A stretch of DNA of 64,000 nt from positions 124,001-188,000 of the forward strand of contig NZ_JAIHLQ010000007.1 in NCBI RefSeq assembly GCF_019733355.1, given 5' to 3'. Below are positions 1-9,358 of the stretch, one piece after another; the first letter of the stretch is position 1; every line of letters begins with the position of its first letter. The notes under the pieces are model-generated. The model did not search any database. It saw nothing but the letters and a program-made list of their open reading frames with translations, and had not been told where the DNA came from. The position numbers and the translations under genes are program-made. Source of the DNA: Pseudomonas baetica. Lineage in GTDB: Bacteria > Pseudomonadota > Gammaproteobacteria > Pseudomonadales > Pseudomonadaceae.

Positions 1-310
1 CAACACGGCAGAGACGCAGCTAACAGATTTTTTTGGAGAAGGTGTGCTTTTCAGGGTGCTCTCAGGAGTGACCCGCAACCGGGCAGAGAACAATAAAACT
101 ACCTTCAGGTAGCTCCCGAATCGGTTGGATCGTTTAACGAGAAAGCAGATCAGCGCTCAAAAAAATACGTTTGCTCTTGACCCCGGATGGGGGTCGCCAA
201 AAAAGCGGTAGAAGGCCACGGTTGCTAAAAACAACAATAGACCGAGCCTCAATAATAAAAAGAGCACGCGACGACAAAATTAAAGGGGAGCCTCGGCTCC
301 CCTTTGTGCT
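1..310 (+). ncRNA. Probable CrcY/CrcZ-family sRNA, 3' part (5' end off window)
   Basis: No credible protein gene covers this stretch. It is A-rich on the plus strand and carries three exact AAnAAnAA motifs: AACAATAA at 89-96, AACAACAA at 230-237 and AATAATAA at 251-258. It ends in a strong hairpin at 282-305 (10-bp stem, loop CTCG). AAnAAnAA is the CA motif bound by Hfq/Crc, and RNAs of the CrcZ/CrcY/CrcX family carry several of them and sequester Crc/Hfq. In P. putida CrcY is reported next to mvaB (liuE), which fits a place beside the liu genes. The expected RpoN promoter is not visible, so transcription probably starts left of the window. An alternative is the leader of a lost gene. Confidence 0.6.
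282..310 (+). terminator. Intrinsic terminator of the Crc-type RNA
   Basis: AAAGGGGAGC pairs with GCTCCCCTTT around a CTCG loop, followed by a T-rich tail (TTTGTGCTTT). On the other strand the hairpin is also followed by Ts, so it could act both ways. Confidence 0.7.
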
Positions 311-340
311 TTCTGCGATTTGTATTTTCACCGCGTCCCT

Positions 341-430
341 TGTGGGAGCGGGCTTGCTCGCGAATGCATCAGGTCAGTCAACATCTTTGGTGGATGACAC
401 TGCGCATTCGCGAGCAAGCCCGCTCCCACA
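341..430. repeat. REPIN (inverted REP pair)
   Basis: Two inverted copies of the GTGGGAGCGGGCTTGCTCGCGAA palindrome flank about 40 bp of unrelated sequence. It lies between the RNA terminator and the end of the convergent acyl-CoA synthetase gene. Confidence 0.9.
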
Positions 431-440
431 GGGGTAGTGG

Positions 441-2138
441 TTACCGCTCGATGCTTTTCAACTCCTCGATACTGATCTCACGCATCCTGAATTTCTGGAC
501 CTTGCCCGTCACCGTCATCGGAAACTCTTCGACGAACTTGAAGTGCCGCGGCGTCTTGAAGTGCGCGATGCGTTCCTTGCACCAGGTTTGCAGTTCCAGC
601 TGCGAAGCACTGTGGCCGGGGTGAAACTTGATCCAGGCGACGATCTCTTCCCCGTAACGCGAACAGGGAATGCCGATTACCTGCACGTCCGCCACTGCTG
701 GATGCGTGAAGAAGAATTCTTCCAGCTCGCGCGGATAAACGTTTTCGCCACCACGGATGATCATGTCCTTGTTACGCCCGGCGATGTTCACGTAACCCTC
801 GTCATTCATGCTCGCCAGGTCACCTGTGTGCATCCAGCCCGCGTCATCAATAGCCTCGGCCGTGGCTTGCGGGTTGCTCCAGTAACCGAGCATTACGCTG
901 TAACCGCGAGTGCAGAGTTCGCCGATGGTGCCGCGAGGTACGAGGTTGCCAGCCTCATCGATGATCTTGCTTTCCAGTTGCGGCTGGGTGCGGCCGACGG
1001 TGGTCACGCGCAGTTCCAGTTCGTCACTTGGACCGGTTTGCAGCGACACCGGGCTGGTCTCGGTCATGCCATAAGCGATTTGCACTTCGCTCATGTGCAT
1101 CTCGTTGATCACCCGACGCATGATTTCAATCGGACACGTGGCGCCGGCCATGATCCCGGTGCGCAGGCTCGACAGGTCGAACTCGGCGCGCCGTGGTTGA
1201 TCGAGCATGGCGATAAACATGGTTGGCACGCCGTACAGACCGGTGGCTTTCTCTTCAGCGACGGTTTGCAGGGTCAATAGCGGATCAAAGGCGTCGCTGG
1301 GGTAAATCATCGTACTGGCGTGGGTGATGCAACCGAGGTTGCCCATGACCATGCCGAAACAGTGGTACAGCGGCACGGGGATCACCAGCCGATCAAGCGG
1401 CGTCAGGCCGATGCTTTCGCCGACCATGTAACCGTTATTGAGGATGTTGTAGTGACTGAGGGTCGCACCCTTGGGAAAACCGGTGGTGCCGGAGGTGTAC
1501 TGGATGTTGATGGGTTGATCGAAGTGCAAGCTGTTGCTGCGGTCGCGTAATTGCTCTGGGGGGACACTGGCTGCCAGATCGGCCAGTTGCGACCACGGCA
1601 GAAAACCTGAAGGCGGTTGTTTGTCGAGACTGATCACTGCGCGCAAATCCGGCAGGCGCTCGCTGCGCAACTGACCGATGGATTGCTCGGCCAGTTCCGG
1701 CACCAGCCCCTGCAACATGGCGTGGTAGTTGGAGGACTTGAACGACCCGGCGCAGACCAGCCATTGGCAGCCAGATTGTTTCAATACGTATTCAAGTTCG
1801 GAGCTGCGGTAGGCCGGGTTTATGTTGACCAGGATCACGCCGATTTTTGCCGTGGCGATTTGCGTGATGCACCACTGCGCGCCATTCGGCGCCCAGATAC
1901 CGAGGCGGTCACCGACCTGCAACCCCAATGCGAGCAAGGCTCTGGCATGCAAATCCACGGCATCCGCCAGTTGCCGCCAGGAATAGCGCAACGACTGATG
2001 ACGCACCACCAGCGCCTCGCCGTTCGGGTATTGCGCGACAGTCTGGTCGAACTTCTGCCCGATGGTCATCGCCAGCAAGGCTTTGTCCTGGGAACCGCGG
2101 GTGTAGCTGCGCTGCGGGTTTGCACTGGGTTGATCCAT
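441..2138 (-). CDS. Acyl-CoA synthetase (AMP-binding family)
   Basis: A 565-residue member of the acyl/aryl-CoA ligase (ANL) superfamily. It would activate a fatty or branched-chain acid to its CoA thioester with ATP in the cytoplasm. The P-loop-like AMP motif [12 protein letters not shown], the YGMTETSP adenine-binding motif, the hinge region [18 protein letters not shown] and the C-terminal lysine in [11 protein letters not shown] are all present. I place the start at the ATG encoding MDQPSANP, because the upstream extension of the frame is REPIN sequence. It is divergent from liuA with the LiuR-type palindromes in between, so it may belong to the same regulon and supply substrates to it. 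The exact substrate cannot be read from the sequence. Confidence 0.9.
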   Translation of the reverse strand: MDQPSANPQRSYTRGSQDKALLAMTIGQKFDQTVAQYPNGEALVVRHQSLRYSWRQLADAVDLHARALLALGLQVGDRLGIWAPNGAQWCITQIATAKIGVILVNINPAYRSSELEYVLKQSGCQWLVCAGSFKSSNYHAMLQGLVPELAEQSIGQLRSERLPDLRAVISLDKQPPSGFLPWSQLADLAASVPPEQLRDRSNSLHFDQPINIQYTSGTTGFPKGATLSHYNILNNGYMVGESIGLTPLDRLVIPVPLYHCFGMVMGNLGCITHASTMIYPSDAFDPLLTLQTVAEEKATGLYGVPTMFIAMLDQPRRAEFDLSSLRTGIMAGATCPIEIMRRVINEMHMSEVQIAYGMTETSPVSLQTGPSDELELRVTTVGRTQPQLESKIIDEAGNLVPRGTIGELCTRGYSVMLGYWSNPQATAEAIDDAGWMHTGDLASMNDEGYVNIAGRNKDMIIRGGENVYPRELEEFFFTHPAVADVQVIGIPCSRYGEEIVAWIKFHPGHSASQLELQTWCKERIAHFKTPRHFKFVEEFPMTVTGKVQKFRMREISIEELKSIER

Positions 2139-2187
2139 GACGACCCCTATTATCTTTATTAGTGGGTTTACCGGAGTTCTATTTTTG

Positions 2188-2276
2188 GTGGGAGGGGGGC
2201 TTGCTCGCGAAGGCGGCGTGTCATTCAACCAATATGGCGACTGAACCACCGCCTTCGCGAGCAAGCCCCCTCCCAC
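2188..2276. repeat. REPIN
   Basis: Inverted pair of GTGGGAGGGGGCTTGCTCGCGAAGGCGG-type repeats just upstream of the acyl-CoA synthetase start. It accounts for the spurious N-terminal extension of that frame. Confidence 0.9.
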
Positions 2277-2324
2277 AAAAGACAATCCGTTTTCGATCTT
2301 GAACTGCTCCTACTCTCGCTCAAG

Positions 2325-2340
2325 TTGACGTTAACGTAAA
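2325..2340. promoter_or_regulatory. LiuR-type operator 1
   Basis: TTGACGTTAACGTAAA is a near-perfect palindrome (core ACGTTAACGT). MerR-family LiuR regulators of branched-chain amino acid catabolism are known to bind related TTTACGT-type palindromes. It lies about 100 bp before liuA, in the divergent region shared with the acyl-CoA synthetase. Confidence 0.7.
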
Positions 2341-2368
2341 GGGTGATTGACAGTCATTCATCGCAGGC

Positions 2369-2383
2369 TTACGTTAACGTAAA
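2369..2383. promoter_or_regulatory. LiuR-type operator 2
   Basis: TTACGTTAACGTAAA repeats the same ten-base core as the first site. The two centres are 43 bp apart, about four helical turns, so two bound dimers would lie on nearly the same DNA face. It sits 55 bp before the liuA start codon. Confidence 0.7.
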
Positions 2384-2438
2384 GGTGAGAGCCGAGCGAC
2401 CGCCCTCCCCACCCTACAAAAAAGCCAAAAGGTGACCC

Positions 2439-3602
2439 ATGAGCTACCCATCCCTGAACTTCGCCCTCGGTGAAACCATCGACATGCTGCGCGATCAGGT
2501 TCAGTCCTTTGTCGCTAAAGAAATCGCCCCGCGCGCGGCGCAGATCGACAGCGACAACCTGTTCCCCGCCGACATGTGGCGAAAATTCGGTGACATGGGC
2601 CTGCTCGGCATTACCGTGCCGGAAGAGTACGGTGGCGCTGGCCTGGGTTATCTGGCGCACGTGGTCGCGATGGAAGAAATCAGCCGAGGCTCGGCCTCGG
2701 TGGCGCTGTCCTACGGTGCCCACTCCAACCTCTGCGTCAACCAGATCAACCGCAACGGCAACCACGAACAGAAAAGCAAATACCTGCCGAAGCTGATCAG
2801 CGGCGAGCATGTCGGCGCCCTCGCGATGAGCGAACCGAACGCCGGTTCCGACGTGGTCTCGATGAAATTGCGCGCCGATAAACGTGGCGACCGCTTCGTC
2901 CTCAACGGCAGCAAAACCTGGATCACCAACGGTCCTGACGCCGATACCTACGTGATCTACGCCAAGACCGATCTGGAAAAAGGCCCTCACGGCATCACCG
3001 CCTTCATTGTTGAACGCGACTGGAAAGGCTTCAGCCGCAGCAACAAGTTCGACAAGCTCGGCATGCGCGGCTCAAACACCTGCGAGCTGTTTTTCGATGA
3101 CGTCGAAGTGCCGGAAGAAAACATCCTCGGCGTGCTCAACGGCGGCGTGAAAGTGCTGATGAGCGGCCTCGATTACGAACGCGTCGTGCTGTCCGGCGGC
3201 CCGACCGGGATCATGCAGTCGTGCATGGACCTGATCGTGCCGTACATCCACGACCGCAAACAATTCGGCCAGAGCATCGGCGAATTCCAGCTGATTCAGG
3301 GCAAGGTCGCCGACATGTACACCCAACTGAACGCCAGCCGTGCCTACCTCTATGCGGTGGCTCAGGCTTGCGAACGCGGCGAAACCACGCGCAAGGACGC
3401 CGCCGGCGTGATCCTTTACACCGCCGAACGCGCCACACAAATGGCTCTCGACGCGATCCAGATTCTTGGCGGCAACGGTTACATCAACGAATTCCCGGCT
3501 GGCCGCCTGCTGCGTGACGCCAAGCTGTACGAAATCGGTGCAGGCACCAGTGAGATCCGTCGCATGCTGATCGGTCGCGAACTGTTCAACGAAACCCGCT
3601 AA
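2439..3602 (+). CDS. liuA: Isovaleryl-CoA dehydrogenase
   Basis: A 387-residue FAD-dependent acyl-CoA dehydrogenase that oxidises isovaleryl-CoA to 3-methylcrotonyl-CoA in leucine breakdown. Family signatures seen include [15 protein letters not shown] in the middle domain, the substrate-side [10 protein letters not shown] stretch, and the C-terminal [13 protein letters not shown] and [12 protein letters not shown] motifs. The alignment length equals the usual size. The start has a good ribosome site (AAAGGTGA, 6 nt before ATG). It is first in the liuABCD run, 12 bp ahead of liuB, and sits directly behind the two LiuR-type palindromes. The identity is firmer than for a generic acyl-CoA dehydrogenase because of the neighbouring methylcrotonyl-CoA carboxylase genes. 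Confidence 0.96.
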   Translation: MSYPSLNFALGETIDMLRDQVQSFVAKEIAPRAAQIDSDNLFPADMWRKFGDMGLLGITVPEEYGGAGLGYLAHVVAMEEISRGSASVALSYGAHSNLCVNQINRNGNHEQKSKYLPKLISGEHVGALAMSEPNAGSDVVSMKLRADKRGDRFVLNGSKTWITNGPDADTYVIYAKTDLEKGPHGITAFIVERDWKGFSRSNKFDKLGMRGSNTCELFFDDVEVPEENILGVLNGGVKVLMSGLDYERVVLSGGPTGIMQSCMDLIVPYIHDRKQFGQSIGEFQLIQGKVADMYTQLNASRAYLYAVAQACERGETTRKDAAGVILYTAERATQMALDAIQILGGNGYINEFPAGRLLRDAKLYEIGAGTSEIRRMLIGRELFNETR

Positions 3603-3614
3603 ACGGAGCTGACC

Positions 3615-5222
3615 ATGGCTACCCTGCACACTCAGCTCAATCCCCGTTCAGCGGAATTCGCCGCCAACAGCGCAGCGATGCTCAAACAGGTTGACGCCCT
3701 GCACACCCTCCTCGCCCAAGTGGCACAAGGTGGCGGCGCGAAAGCCCAGGAACGCCACACCTCGCGCGGTAAATTGCTGCCGCGCGAGCGTATCAATCGC
3801 TTGCTCGATCCGGGTTCGCCGTTTCTGGAAATCAGCCCACTCGCGGCTTACGCCGTTTATGGTGAGGACGTGCCAGCCGCCGGGGTGATTGCCGGGATCG
3901 GCCGCGTGGAAGGCGTCGAATGCATGATCGTCGCCAACGATGCGACCGTAAAAGGTGGCTCGTACTACCCGCTGACGGTGAAGAAACACCTGCGTGCACA
4001 AACCATCGCCCAGCAAAACCGGCTGCCGTGCATTTACCTGGTGGACTCGGGCGGCGCCAACCTGCCGCGTCAGGACGAGGTGTTCCCGGATCGCGAGCAC
4101 TTTGGGCGGATTTTCTTCAACCAGGCCAACATGAGCGCGATGGGCATTGCGCAGATCGCCGTGGTCATGGGGTCGTGCACGGCGGGCGGCGCGTATGTGC
4201 CGGCGATGGCCGATGAAGCGATCATGGTGCGCAATCAAGCGACGATTTTTCTCGCAGGCCCGCCGCTGGTGAAAGCCGCGACCGGTGAAGTGGTCAGCGC
4301 CGAGGAGCTGGGCGGTGCCGATGTGCACTGCAAGATTTCCGGGGTCGCCGACCATTACGCCGAGAGCGACGAACACGCCCTCGCCCTCGCCCGCCGCAGC
4401 GTCGCCAACCTCAACTGGCGCAAACTCGGCGAAGTGCAGCAGCGCACACCGATTGCTCCGCTGTACGCCAGCGACGAGTTGTATGGCGTGGTTTCGGCGG
4501 ACGCCAAGCAACCGTTCGATGTGCGCGAAGTGATTGCGCGGTTGGTCGACGGTTCAGTGTTCGATGAATTCAAGGCGCTGTTCGGCACCACGCTGGTGTG
4601 CGGTTTCGCGCATCTGCACGGGTATCCGATCGCGATTCTCGCCAACAACGGCATCCTCTTCGCCGAAGCCGCCCAAAAAGGCGCGCACTTCATCGAACTG
4701 GCCTGCCAGCGCGGCATTCCACTGCTGTTTTTACAAAACATCACGGGCTTCATGGTCGGTCAGAAATACGAAGCGGGCGGCATCGCCAAGCACGGCGCAA
4801 AACTGGTCACCGCCGTGGCTTGCGCCAAGGTGCCGAAATTCACCGTGATCATCGGCGGCAGCTTCGGCGCCGGTAACTACGGCATGTGCGGCCGGGCCTA
4901 CGATCCGCGCTTCCTGTGGATGTGGCCGAATGCGCGAATTGGCGTGATGGGCGCCGAACAGGCAGCAGGCGTGTTGGTGCAGGTCAAGCGCGAGCAGGCC
5001 GAACGCAGCGGCCAAGCGTTCAGCGCCGAGCAGGAAGCCGAGATCAAGCAACCGATCCTCGACCAGTACGAAGAACAGGGCCACCCCTACTATTCCAGCG
5101 CACGCCTGTGGGACGACGGCGTCATTGACCCCGCACAGACCCGCGATGTGCTGGCCCTGGCCTTGTCCGCGTCACTGAACGCGCCTATCGAACCGAGCCG
5201 CTTTGGCGTGTTCCGGATGTGA
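3615..5222 (+). CDS. liuB: 3-methylcrotonyl-CoA carboxylase, carboxyltransferase (beta) subunit
   Basis: A 535-residue carboxyltransferase of the crotonase fold, full length for the family. It transfers CO2 from biotin on LiuD to 3-methylcrotonyl-CoA. The N-terminal half has the acyl-CoA binding region ([25 protein letters not shown]). The C-terminal half has the carboxybiotin region ([43 protein letters not shown]). GGAGCTGACC precedes the ATG. It follows liuA by 12 bp, so the two are almost certainly co-transcribed. A REPIN separates it from liuC. Confidence 0.96.
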   Translation: MATLHTQLNPRSAEFAANSAAMLKQVDALHTLLAQVAQGGGAKAQERHTSRGKLLPRERINRLLDPGSPFLEISPLAAYAVYGEDVPAAGVIAGIGRVEGVECMIVANDATVKGGSYYPLTVKKHLRAQTIAQQNRLPCIYLVDSGGANLPRQDEVFPDREHFGRIFFNQANMSAMGIAQIAVVMGSCTAGGAYVPAMADEAIMVRNQATIFLAGPPLVKAATGEVVSAEELGGADVHCKISGVADHYAESDEHALALARRSVANLNWRKLGEVQQRTPIAPLYASDELYGVVSADAKQPFDVREVIARLVDGSVFDEFKALFGTTLVCGFAHLHGYPIAILANNGILFAEAAQKGAHFIELACQRGIPLLFLQNITGFMVGQKYEAGGIAKHGAKLVTAVACAKVPKFTVIIGGSFGAGNYGMCGRAYDPRFLWMWPNARIGVMGAEQAAGVLVQVKREQAERSGQAFSAEQEAEIKQPILDQYEEQGHPYYSSARLWDDGVIDPAQTRDVLALALSASLNAPIEPSRFGVFRM

Positions 5223-5227
5223 TTTTT

Positions 5228-5317
5228 TGTGGGAGCGGGCTTGCTCGCGAAGACGGCGGCACATCCACTATGGATGTACCTCAATAGACGCCTTCGCAAG
5301 CAAGCCCTCTCCCACAA
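5228..5317. repeat. REPIN inside the liu gene run
   Basis: Inverted pair of GTGGGAGCGGGCTTGCTCGCGAAG repeats filling most of the 116 bp between liuB and liuC. In a transcript it would form a long hairpin and could change the relative stability of the liuAB and liuCD parts. Confidence 0.9.
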
Positions 5318-5338
5318 GGACCGTGGAGACGGACGAAT

Positions 5339-6154
5339 ATGAGCGATTTCAACACCCTCGAACTGCACAGTGACCCACGGGGTTTCGCGACGCTGTGGCT
5401 CAACCGCGCAGAAAAGAACAACGCCTTCAATGCCGAGATGATCCGCGAACTGATCCTGGCCCTCGACAAAGTTGCCAGCGATGCCAGCCTGCGCTTCCTG
5501 CTGCTGCGCGGCCGTGGCCGGCACTTCAGCGCCGGCGCCGATCTGGCCTGGATGCAGCAATCGGCGGAACTCGACTACCACACCAACCTGGACGACGCCC
5601 GCGAGTTGGCGGAGCTGATGTACAACCTCGCCAAACTGAAAATCCCGACGCTGGCCGTGGTGCAAGGCGCGGCGTTCGGTGGCGCATTGGGCCTGATCAG
5701 TTGCTGCGACATGGCCATCGGCGCCGATGATGCGCAGTTCTGCCTGTCGGAGGTACGCATCGGTCTGGCGCCCGCAGTGATCAGTCCGTTCGTGGTGCAA
5801 GCCATCGGTCAACGCGCAGCACGTCGTTATGCCCTGACTGCCGAGCGTTTTGGCGGCCAGCGAGCGCGAGAACTCGGTTTATTGTCCGAGAGCTATCCGG
5901 CCGTTGAGTTGGAGCAACAGGTTGAGCAATGGATCGACAACCTGCTGCTCAACAGCCCCGCTGCGCTGCGCGCCAGTAAAGATCTGCTGCGCGAAGTCGG
6001 CAACGGTGCGCTGACCCCGGCCCTGCGCCGCTACACCGAAAACGCCATCGCGCGCATCCGCGTCAGCCCCGAAGGCCAGGAAGGCTTGCGTGCCTTCCTG
6101 CAAAAACGTCCGCCGAACTGGCAAGCCGCAACCACCACCAAGGAGCCGCGTTGA
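5339..6154 (+). CDS. liuC: 3-methylglutaconyl-CoA hydratase (enoyl-CoA hydratase family)
   Basis: A 271-residue crotonase-fold protein. It would hydrate 3-methylglutaconyl-CoA to HMG-CoA, the step after the LiuBD carboxylase. The oxyanion-hole and CoA motifs are visible (RHFSAGADLAWM and QGAAFGGALGLISCCDMAIG), followed by FCLSEVRIGLAPAVISPFV. The function within the crotonase family is taken from the gene order. Its stop codon shares one base with the liuD start (TGATG), so the two are translationally coupled. Confidence 0.93.
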   Translation: MSDFNTLELHSDPRGFATLWLNRAEKNNAFNAEMIRELILALDKVASDASLRFLLLRGRGRHFSAGADLAWMQQSAELDYHTNLDDARELAELMYNLAKLKIPTLAVVQGAAFGGALGLISCCDMAIGADDAQFCLSEVRIGLAPAVISPFVVQAIGQRAARRYALTAERFGGQRARELGLLSESYPAVELEQQVEQWIDNLLLNSPAALRASKDLLREVGNGALTPALRRYTENAIARIRVSPEGQEGLRAFLQKRPPNWQAATTTKEPR

Positions 6155-8103
6155 TGAGCGCACCTGTTCTCACCACCCTGCTGGTGGCCAACCGTGGCGA
6201 AATCGCTTGCCGGGTCATGCGCACCGCCAAAGCCTTGGGCCTGACCACCGTCGCTGTGCACAGCGCTACCGACCGTGAAGCGCGGCACAGCCGAGAAGCG
6301 GATATCCGTGTTGATCTCGGTGGTAGCAAAGCGGCTGACAGTTATCTGCAAATCGACAAACTGATCGCGGCGGCCAAGGCCAGCGGCGCTCAAGCGATTC
6401 ATCCGGGTTATGGTTTTCTTTCCGAAAACGCCGGTTTCGCTCGCGCTATCGAAGCGGCAGGCCTGATATTTCTAGGTCCACCGGCTTCGGCCATCGACGC
6501 CATGGGCAGCAAATCAGCCGCCAAAGCGCTCATGGAAACCGCCGGTGTGCCGCTGGTGCCGGGTTATCACGGCGAAGCACAGGATATCGACACCTTCCGT
6601 GACGCCTGCGAACGCATCGGTTACCCGGTGTTGCTCAAGGCCACGGCCGGTGGCGGCGGCAAAGGCATGAAAGTGGTTGAGGACGTCAGTCAACTGGCCG
6701 AAGCCCTCGCCTCCGCTCAGCGTGAGGCACAGTCGTCATTCGGCGACTCGCGGATGCTGGTGGAGAAATACCTGCTCAAACCGCGTCATGTGGAAATCCA
6801 GGTGTTTGCCGATCAGCACGGCCATTGCCTGTACCTCAATGAGCGTGACTGTTCGATTCAGCGCCGTCACCAGAAAGTGGTCGAAGAGGCCCCGGCACCG
6901 GGCCTGTCGCCGACACTGCGCAAGGCCATGGGTGAAGCGGCGGTGCGTTCGGCACAGGCCATCGGCTATGTCGGCGCGGGGACGGTGGAGTTTTTGCTCG
7001 ACGCACGCGGCGAATTCTTCTTCATGGAGATGAACACCCGGCTGCAGGTTGAGCACCCGGTGACCGAGGCGATTACCGGTCTCGATCTGGTGGCCTGGCA
7101 GATCCGCGTTGCCCGTGGTGAAACGCTGCCGATCACGCAGGATCAAGTGCCGCTTAATGGCCATGCGATTGAGGTTAGGTTGTATGCCGAAGACCCTGCG
7201 AATGAGTTCTTGCCGGCGACCGGGCGCCTGGCGCTGTATCGCGAATCGATTGAAGGTCCAGGGCGCCGGGTTGATAGCGGCGTTGAAGAAGGTGATGAAA
7301 TTTCGCCGTTCTATGACCCGATGCTCGGCAAGTTGATTGCCTGGGGCGAGGATCGTGAACAGGCGCGCCTGCGTTTGTTGAGCATGCTCGACGAATTCGC
7401 CATTGGCGGATTGAAGACCAACATCAACTTCTTGCGACGCATCATCGCTCACCCGGCGTTTGCGGCAGCAGAACTGGATACCGGGTTTATTCCGAGTTAT
7501 CAGGAGCAACTACTGCCGGCACCGGGCGAGTTGAGCGATGCGTTCTGGGATGCAGCGGCGCAGGCGTTCGCGCAGAGTCTGCCGAGTGTTTTGCGGGCGG
7601 ACGATCCTTCTTCGCCGTGGTCGCTTAACAGCGGCTTGCGCGCCGGCCTGCCAAAGGAAATCACCCTGCACTTGAGCTGTGAGGGCCAGGATCGAGCGCT
7701 GACGCTGAGTTCAGGTGGCAACGCCACACTCTCGGGCGAGGCACTGGTGGTTGAGCAAGACGGCGTACGTCGCACGTTGCGCGCTATTCGTCAGGGAGAT
7801 TCGCTGTATCTGCGTTGGGATGGCGAGTTGCGGCGTATCGAGGCGTACGACCCGATCAGCGCGGTCGAAGCCAGTCACACTCATCAGGGCGGCCTGACTG
7901 CGCCAATGAACGGCAGCATCGTACGGGTATTGGTCGAGGCCGGGCAGAAGGTCGAGGCCGGTGCGCAACTGGTGGTGCTGGAAGCCATGAAGATGGAACA
8001 CAGCATCCGCGCGCCACATGCCGGGGTGATCAAAGCGCTGTATTGCCAGGAAGGCGAAATGGTCGGCGAAGGCAGCGCTTTGGTTGAACTGGAAGAAGCG
8101 TGA
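6154..8103 (+). CDS. liuD: 3-methylcrotonyl-CoA carboxylase, biotin-carrying (alpha) subunit
   Basis: A 649-residue biotin-dependent carboxylase subunit. Order: biotin carboxylase domain (about 1-450, with LLKATAGGGGKGMKVV and EMNTRLQVEHPVTE), a less conserved linker (about 450-570), and a C-terminal biotinyl domain ending in LVVLEAMKMEHSIRAPH, where the lysine of MKM is biotinylated. It carboxylates biotin with ATP and bicarbonate for LiuB. ATG at 6154 is preferred over the adjacent upstream TTG. The HMG-CoA lyase gene (liuE) that often follows is not here. A repressor gene on the other strand follows instead. Confidence 0.96.
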   Translation: MSAPVLTTLLVANRGEIACRVMRTAKALGLTTVAVHSATDREARHSREADIRVDLGGSKAADSYLQIDKLIAAAKASGAQAIHPGYGFLSENAGFARAIEAAGLIFLGPPASAIDAMGSKSAAKALMETAGVPLVPGYHGEAQDIDTFRDACERIGYPVLLKATAGGGGKGMKVVEDVSQLAEALASAQREAQSSFGDSRMLVEKYLLKPRHVEIQVFADQHGHCLYLNERDCSIQRRHQKVVEEAPAPGLSPTLRKAMGEAAVRSAQAIGYVGAGTVEFLLDARGEFFFMEMNTRLQVEHPVTEAITGLDLVAWQIRVARGETLPITQDQVPLNGHAIEVRLYAEDPANEFLPATGRLALYRESIEGPGRRVDSGVEEGDEISPFYDPMLGKLIAWGEDREQARLRLLSMLDEFAIGGLKTNINFLRRIIAHPAFAAAELDTGFIPSYQEQLLPAPGELSDAFWDAAAQAFAQSLPSVLRADDPSSPWSLNSGLRAGLPKEITLHLSCEGQDRALTLSSGGNATLSGEALVVEQDGVRRTLRAIRQGDSLYLRWDGELRRIEAYDPISAVEASHTHQGGLTAPMNGSIVRVLVEAGQKVEAGAQLVVLEAMKMEHSIRAPHAGVIKALYCQEGEMVGEGSALVELEEA

Positions 8104-8109
8104 ATGAAG

Positions 8110-8139
8110 GATCGATCCTGCACCTGGCGAGGATCGATC
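8110..8139. terminator. Hairpin between convergent liuD and repressor genes
   Basis: GATCGATCCT and AGGATCGATC form a perfect 10-bp stem around a 10-nt loop. There is no T-run on either side, so intrinsic termination is possible but not certain. Confidence 0.45.
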
Positions 8140-8142
8140 TGA

Positions 8143-8799
8143 CTAGAAACGCGCCGTTGCCTGAACCACGACGCCGATGATTCGACATTCATCGGTAAAC
8201 AGGGCTTTCGGCCAAGTCGGATTGAGCGGCACCAGGTAACGCTGGCCGCCCTCTTCGTCGAGCTTGCGAAAAATCGCTTCATCGCTGTCCGTCCACTGGG
8301 CAATCACCAGTTTACCGGGCGCTGCCTCCACCTCTGGATCCACCAGAATGAGCATGCCTTCGGCAATGCTCTGACCGCTGGGAGCGGTCATCGAATTGCC
8401 CACCACCGTCAGCCAGAACGCCGCGCCACGGGCATGATAATCCGTGAGTGCGAATCGCTGGCGGGCTGATGCCGGGACGTAGACGGGTTCGTTCTCGCGC
8501 ACCTCGCAGGGTGTCTTCCAGTCGCTGACCGGGTAACGAAAGTACGGGTTGTACTTCTGCGCCAGCGGCATCTCGTCATCCGGCGTCACCTGCGGCTCAC
8601 GAATCACCAGCACCACTTCAAGGAAATCCATGCCGAGCGCTTGCAGCACGCGGTTCATTTCCGTGATACCGGGTTCGCGACGTTTGTTCAGCCAATGACC
8701 GATGCCCCCCTGGGACATGCCGACACGCTCTCCGAGCTCTGTTTGAGTGATTTTGAGCTCACTCATCTTGGCCTTGACCAACTCAATCCATTTATCCAT
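8143..8799 (-). CDS. LexA/phage-repressor-like regulator (XRE HTH + S24 peptidase)
   Basis: A 218-residue protein with an N-terminal XRE helix-turn-helix (about 8-60, ITQTELGERVGMSQGGIGHWL) and a C-terminal S24 self-cleavage domain. The serine of VVGNSMTAPSG (S136) and the lysine of PGKLVIAQW (K163) are in the usual catalytic places. Proteins of this type repress genes until RecA-stimulated autoproteolysis. The start is the ATG encoding MDKWIELV; the longer frame has no support. It is divergent from a DUF6124 gene across about 130 bp. No phage genes are nearby, so it is a stand-alone PrtR-like repressor whose targets are unknown. Confidence 0.9.
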   Translation of the reverse strand: MDKWIELVKAKMSELKITQTELGERVGMSQGGIGHWLNKRREPGITEMNRVLQALGMDFLEVVLVIREPQVTPDDEMPLAQKYNPYFRYPVSDWKTPCEVRENEPVYVPASARQRFALTDYHARGAAFWLTVVGNSMTAPSGQSIAEGMLILVDPEVEAAPGKLVIAQWTDSDEAIFRKLDEEGGQRYLVPLNPTWPKALFTDECRIIGVVVQATARF

Positions 8800-8929
8800 G
8801 TGCGGCACCTTACTCGGACACCTCCGGCCAACAAAACACATATTGTAGTATTTAAATTATGGTCACAAATACACTTCGTACTATCCTGAAGGCACGGATT
8901 TTCAATCGAACAAGGAGCGGCCTCTCATC

Positions 8930-9268
8930 ATGAATATCAGCAGCAAAGACTTGCCCGATCTGCAAATGGACACCACGTTTACTTCGCCGCAAGGCAACGC
9001 CGCGGCGCAGCGAGCCTTGGATTACTACTTGAAACCAGCTGTGTCAGAACCCGAGGTCGATGAGCGTTTTTTCGATGTCAAACGGCATCTCAGTGGCGAA
9101 GAAGCCTTGGTGCATGCCTCTGATCTCTTGCGCTGCGCGGCCGCCACTGCTTTCAAGGCAGCGGAAAACCTGCAAGGCGCGAATCGCGACCTGGCCTTTT
9201 CAGTGGTGCACATGGTGGATATGGCGCGGGCGATGGTCGACCACTCGCTCGATGGCGATGAAGTCTGA
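8930..9268 (+). CDS. Small DUF6124-like protein
   Basis: A 112-residue acidic protein without signal peptide or membrane segments. The central AQRALDYYLKP stretch and the helical C-terminal half (SDLLRCAAATAFKAAENL, LAFSVVHMVDMARAMVD) resemble the DUF6124 family common in Pseudomonas, whose function is unknown. AAGGAG lies 12 nt before the ATG, and TACTAT at about 8879-8884 is a possible -10 box. It is divergent from the S24 repressor and may be one of its targets. The family assignment is from general resemblance. Confidence 0.75.
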   Translation: MNISSKDLPDLQMDTTFTSPQGNAAAQRALDYYLKPAVSEPEVDERFFDVKRHLSGEEALVHASDLLRCAAATAFKAAENLQGANRDLAFSVVHMVDMARAMVDHSLDGDEV

Positions 9269-9323
9269 GGAACGGGGGCCAGTGGCGCGGGAAAGAATTT
9301 TCCAATCACGCCAATAAAAACAT

Positions 9324-9355
9324 TTGACTTGCAAATGATAATGATTATTATTGCA
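9324..9355 (+). promoter_or_regulatory. Fur-controlled promoter of PrrF RNA
   Basis: TTGACT (9324-9329) and TATTAT (9346-9351) form a sigma-70 promoter with a 16-bp spacer. The -10 region is embedded in the inverted repeat 9331-9354 (GCAAATGATAATGATTATTATTGC), a close match to the Fur box GATAATGATAATCATTATC. Iron-loaded Fur would block polymerase here. Confidence 0.9.
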
Positions 9356-9358
9356 AGC

